From positions 1 through 64,000 of the IMG/VR virus record IMGVR_UViG_3300033273_000208: a stretch of 64,000 nt of DNA; one strand, written 5' to 3'. This document shows positions 63,492-64,000 of this stretch, one piece after another; position 1 is the first letter of the stretch, and the number at the start of each line of letters is the position of its first letter. The stretch is from a virus. The notes beneath the pieces were generated by a model. That model saw only the letters and a program-made list of their open reading frames with translations, did no database searches and had not been told where the DNA came from. Position numbers and translations under genes: made by a program.

Positions 63492-63687
63492 AGTGACCGA
63501 AACTATGGAACAGAGTGAACTGCTCGCTAACTTTCGTGAACGTTACACCAAACTTCTCGAAACAAACAAAGAACTTACTCAGCAAATCAAGAATAATGAG
63601 GCACAAGCACTGAAACTGCTTGGAGCAATCGAAACCCTAGAGTATTTGGGACAAGAAAGTGAAACCGCTGAAACCCCCGAAGAATGA
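63481..63687 (+). CDS. Small coiled-coil protein
   Basis: 68 aa from ATG 63481, chosen for the strong AAGGAGG 7 bases upstream. LLANFRERYTKLLETNKELT, then KNNEAQALKLLGAIETLEYL is one long helical stretch. Coupled to the previous gene (11-base overlap). Ends right before a terminator. Confidence 0.75.
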   Translation: MPAEVTETMEQSELLANFRERYTKLLETNKELTQQIKNNEAQALKLLGAIETLEYLGQESETAETPEE

Positions 63688-63692
63688 TACAG

Positions 63693-63716
63693 AGAGTCCT
63701 TCGGGACTCTTTTTTT
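63693..63716 (+). terminator. Strong intrinsic terminator
   Basis: AGAGTCC and GGACTCT around a TTCG tetraloop, followed by a run of at least six T. The best rho-independent terminator in the window. It ends the late transcript that begins before gp8. Confidence 0.92.
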
Positions 63717-63720
63717 CTGG

Positions 63721-63728
63721 CATAAATA
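63721..63728 (+). promoter_or_regulatory. T4-type late promoter
   Basis: CATAAATA, one base from TATAAATA, directly after the terminator and 41 bases before ATG 63769. Confidence 0.75.
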
Positions 63729-63768
63729 ACTAGAAGGCAAGGTACCGCTGGCACTATCTTAATAAGCA

Positions 63769-64000
63769 ATGGCAAATAGAATCCAACTAAGACGTGACGG
63801 TGCTCAGCAGTGGGCAAACGTCAACCCAATCCTCGCTCAGGGTGAACTCGGAATCGAGATCGACACTTCGCGTATTAAGATTGGTGATGGTGTTACACCC
63901 TGGAACTCGTTGAAATATGAGCGACCAATCGAGACTGAATCGAACACTGCAAATACGCTCGTCAAGCGTGATGCTGACGGTAACTTCTCTGCAGGTGCGA
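63769..64000 (+). CDS. Tail-fibre protein, N-terminal part (partial)
   Basis: 77 aa visible, open to the right edge. MANRIQLRRDGAQQWANVNP, then LAQGELGIEIDTSRIKIGDGVTPWNSL is the short fibre-attachment domain found at the start of many phage fibre and tropism-determinant proteins (Mtd N-terminal type). What follows is cut off. Confidence 0.8.
   Translation, partial: MANRIQLRRDGAQQWANVNPILAQGELGIEIDTSRIKIGDGVTPWNSLKYERPIETESNTANTLVKRDADGNFSAGA

Noticed and set aside
1-64000. tRNA genes
   Set aside because: I looked in the gaps (8.3, 10.1, 11.4, 12.7, 14.0, 16.0, 17.8, 18.7, 23.9 and 63.7 kb) and saw no cloverleaf with a GTTCGA-type arm. A tRNA search program would settle this.

Overview
This window reads as part of a T4-like marine cyanophage genome (a cyanomyovirus). 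The basis is recognisable T4-type baseplate wedge genes (gp25, gp6, gp8), T4-type late promoters close to TATAAATA, a tryptophan halogenase with many 2-oxoglutarate/Fe(II) oxygenases of the kind seen in cyanophages, a phycobiliprotein-lyase-like gene pointing to a phycobilisome- or phycoerythrin-bearing cyanobacterial host, and long runs of tiny overlapping genes. Every gene I can support is on the + strand. I saw no tRNA, CRISPR array or insertion sequence.

Layout. 1-8.3 kb: a translationally coupled run with a flavin-dependent halogenase, DUF6065-type proteins, several 2OG-Fe(II) or cupin oxygenases, a CpcS/CpeS-like lyase and small proteins. 8.3-11.4 kb: an SF2 helicase, a tail-type lysozyme, a strong terminator, a small EcoRI-like endonuclease and another oxygenase. 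11.4-19.2 kb: about 30 tiny genes, often overlapping by 1-4 bases, served by a repeated promoter module and one consensus sigma70-type promoter; a cluster of DnaA-box-like 9-mers lies at 17.73 kb. 19.2-64 kb: the virion module, with a 1,175-aa structural protein, a PAAR-like spike tip, gp25, gp6, a 7,523-aa giant baseplate/fibre protein, a YHYH/Ig protein, further structural proteins, gp8, a 2,451-aa DUF4815-type protein and the start of a fibre protein.

The most striking observation links two facts. The 171-aa protein at 10150-10665 carries the PD-ExK catalytic core of EcoRI and the GNAxER motif that EcoRI and MunI use to read AATT, but lacks most of the rest of EcoRI. No adenine methyltransferase partner is visible. 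Reading the whole 64 kb by eye, I did not find one AATT tetranucleotide, where several hundred would be expected from base composition. I infer a phage-encoded, methylase-free restriction system: the phage protects itself by having purged its target word and can use the enzyme to shred host or competitor DNA.
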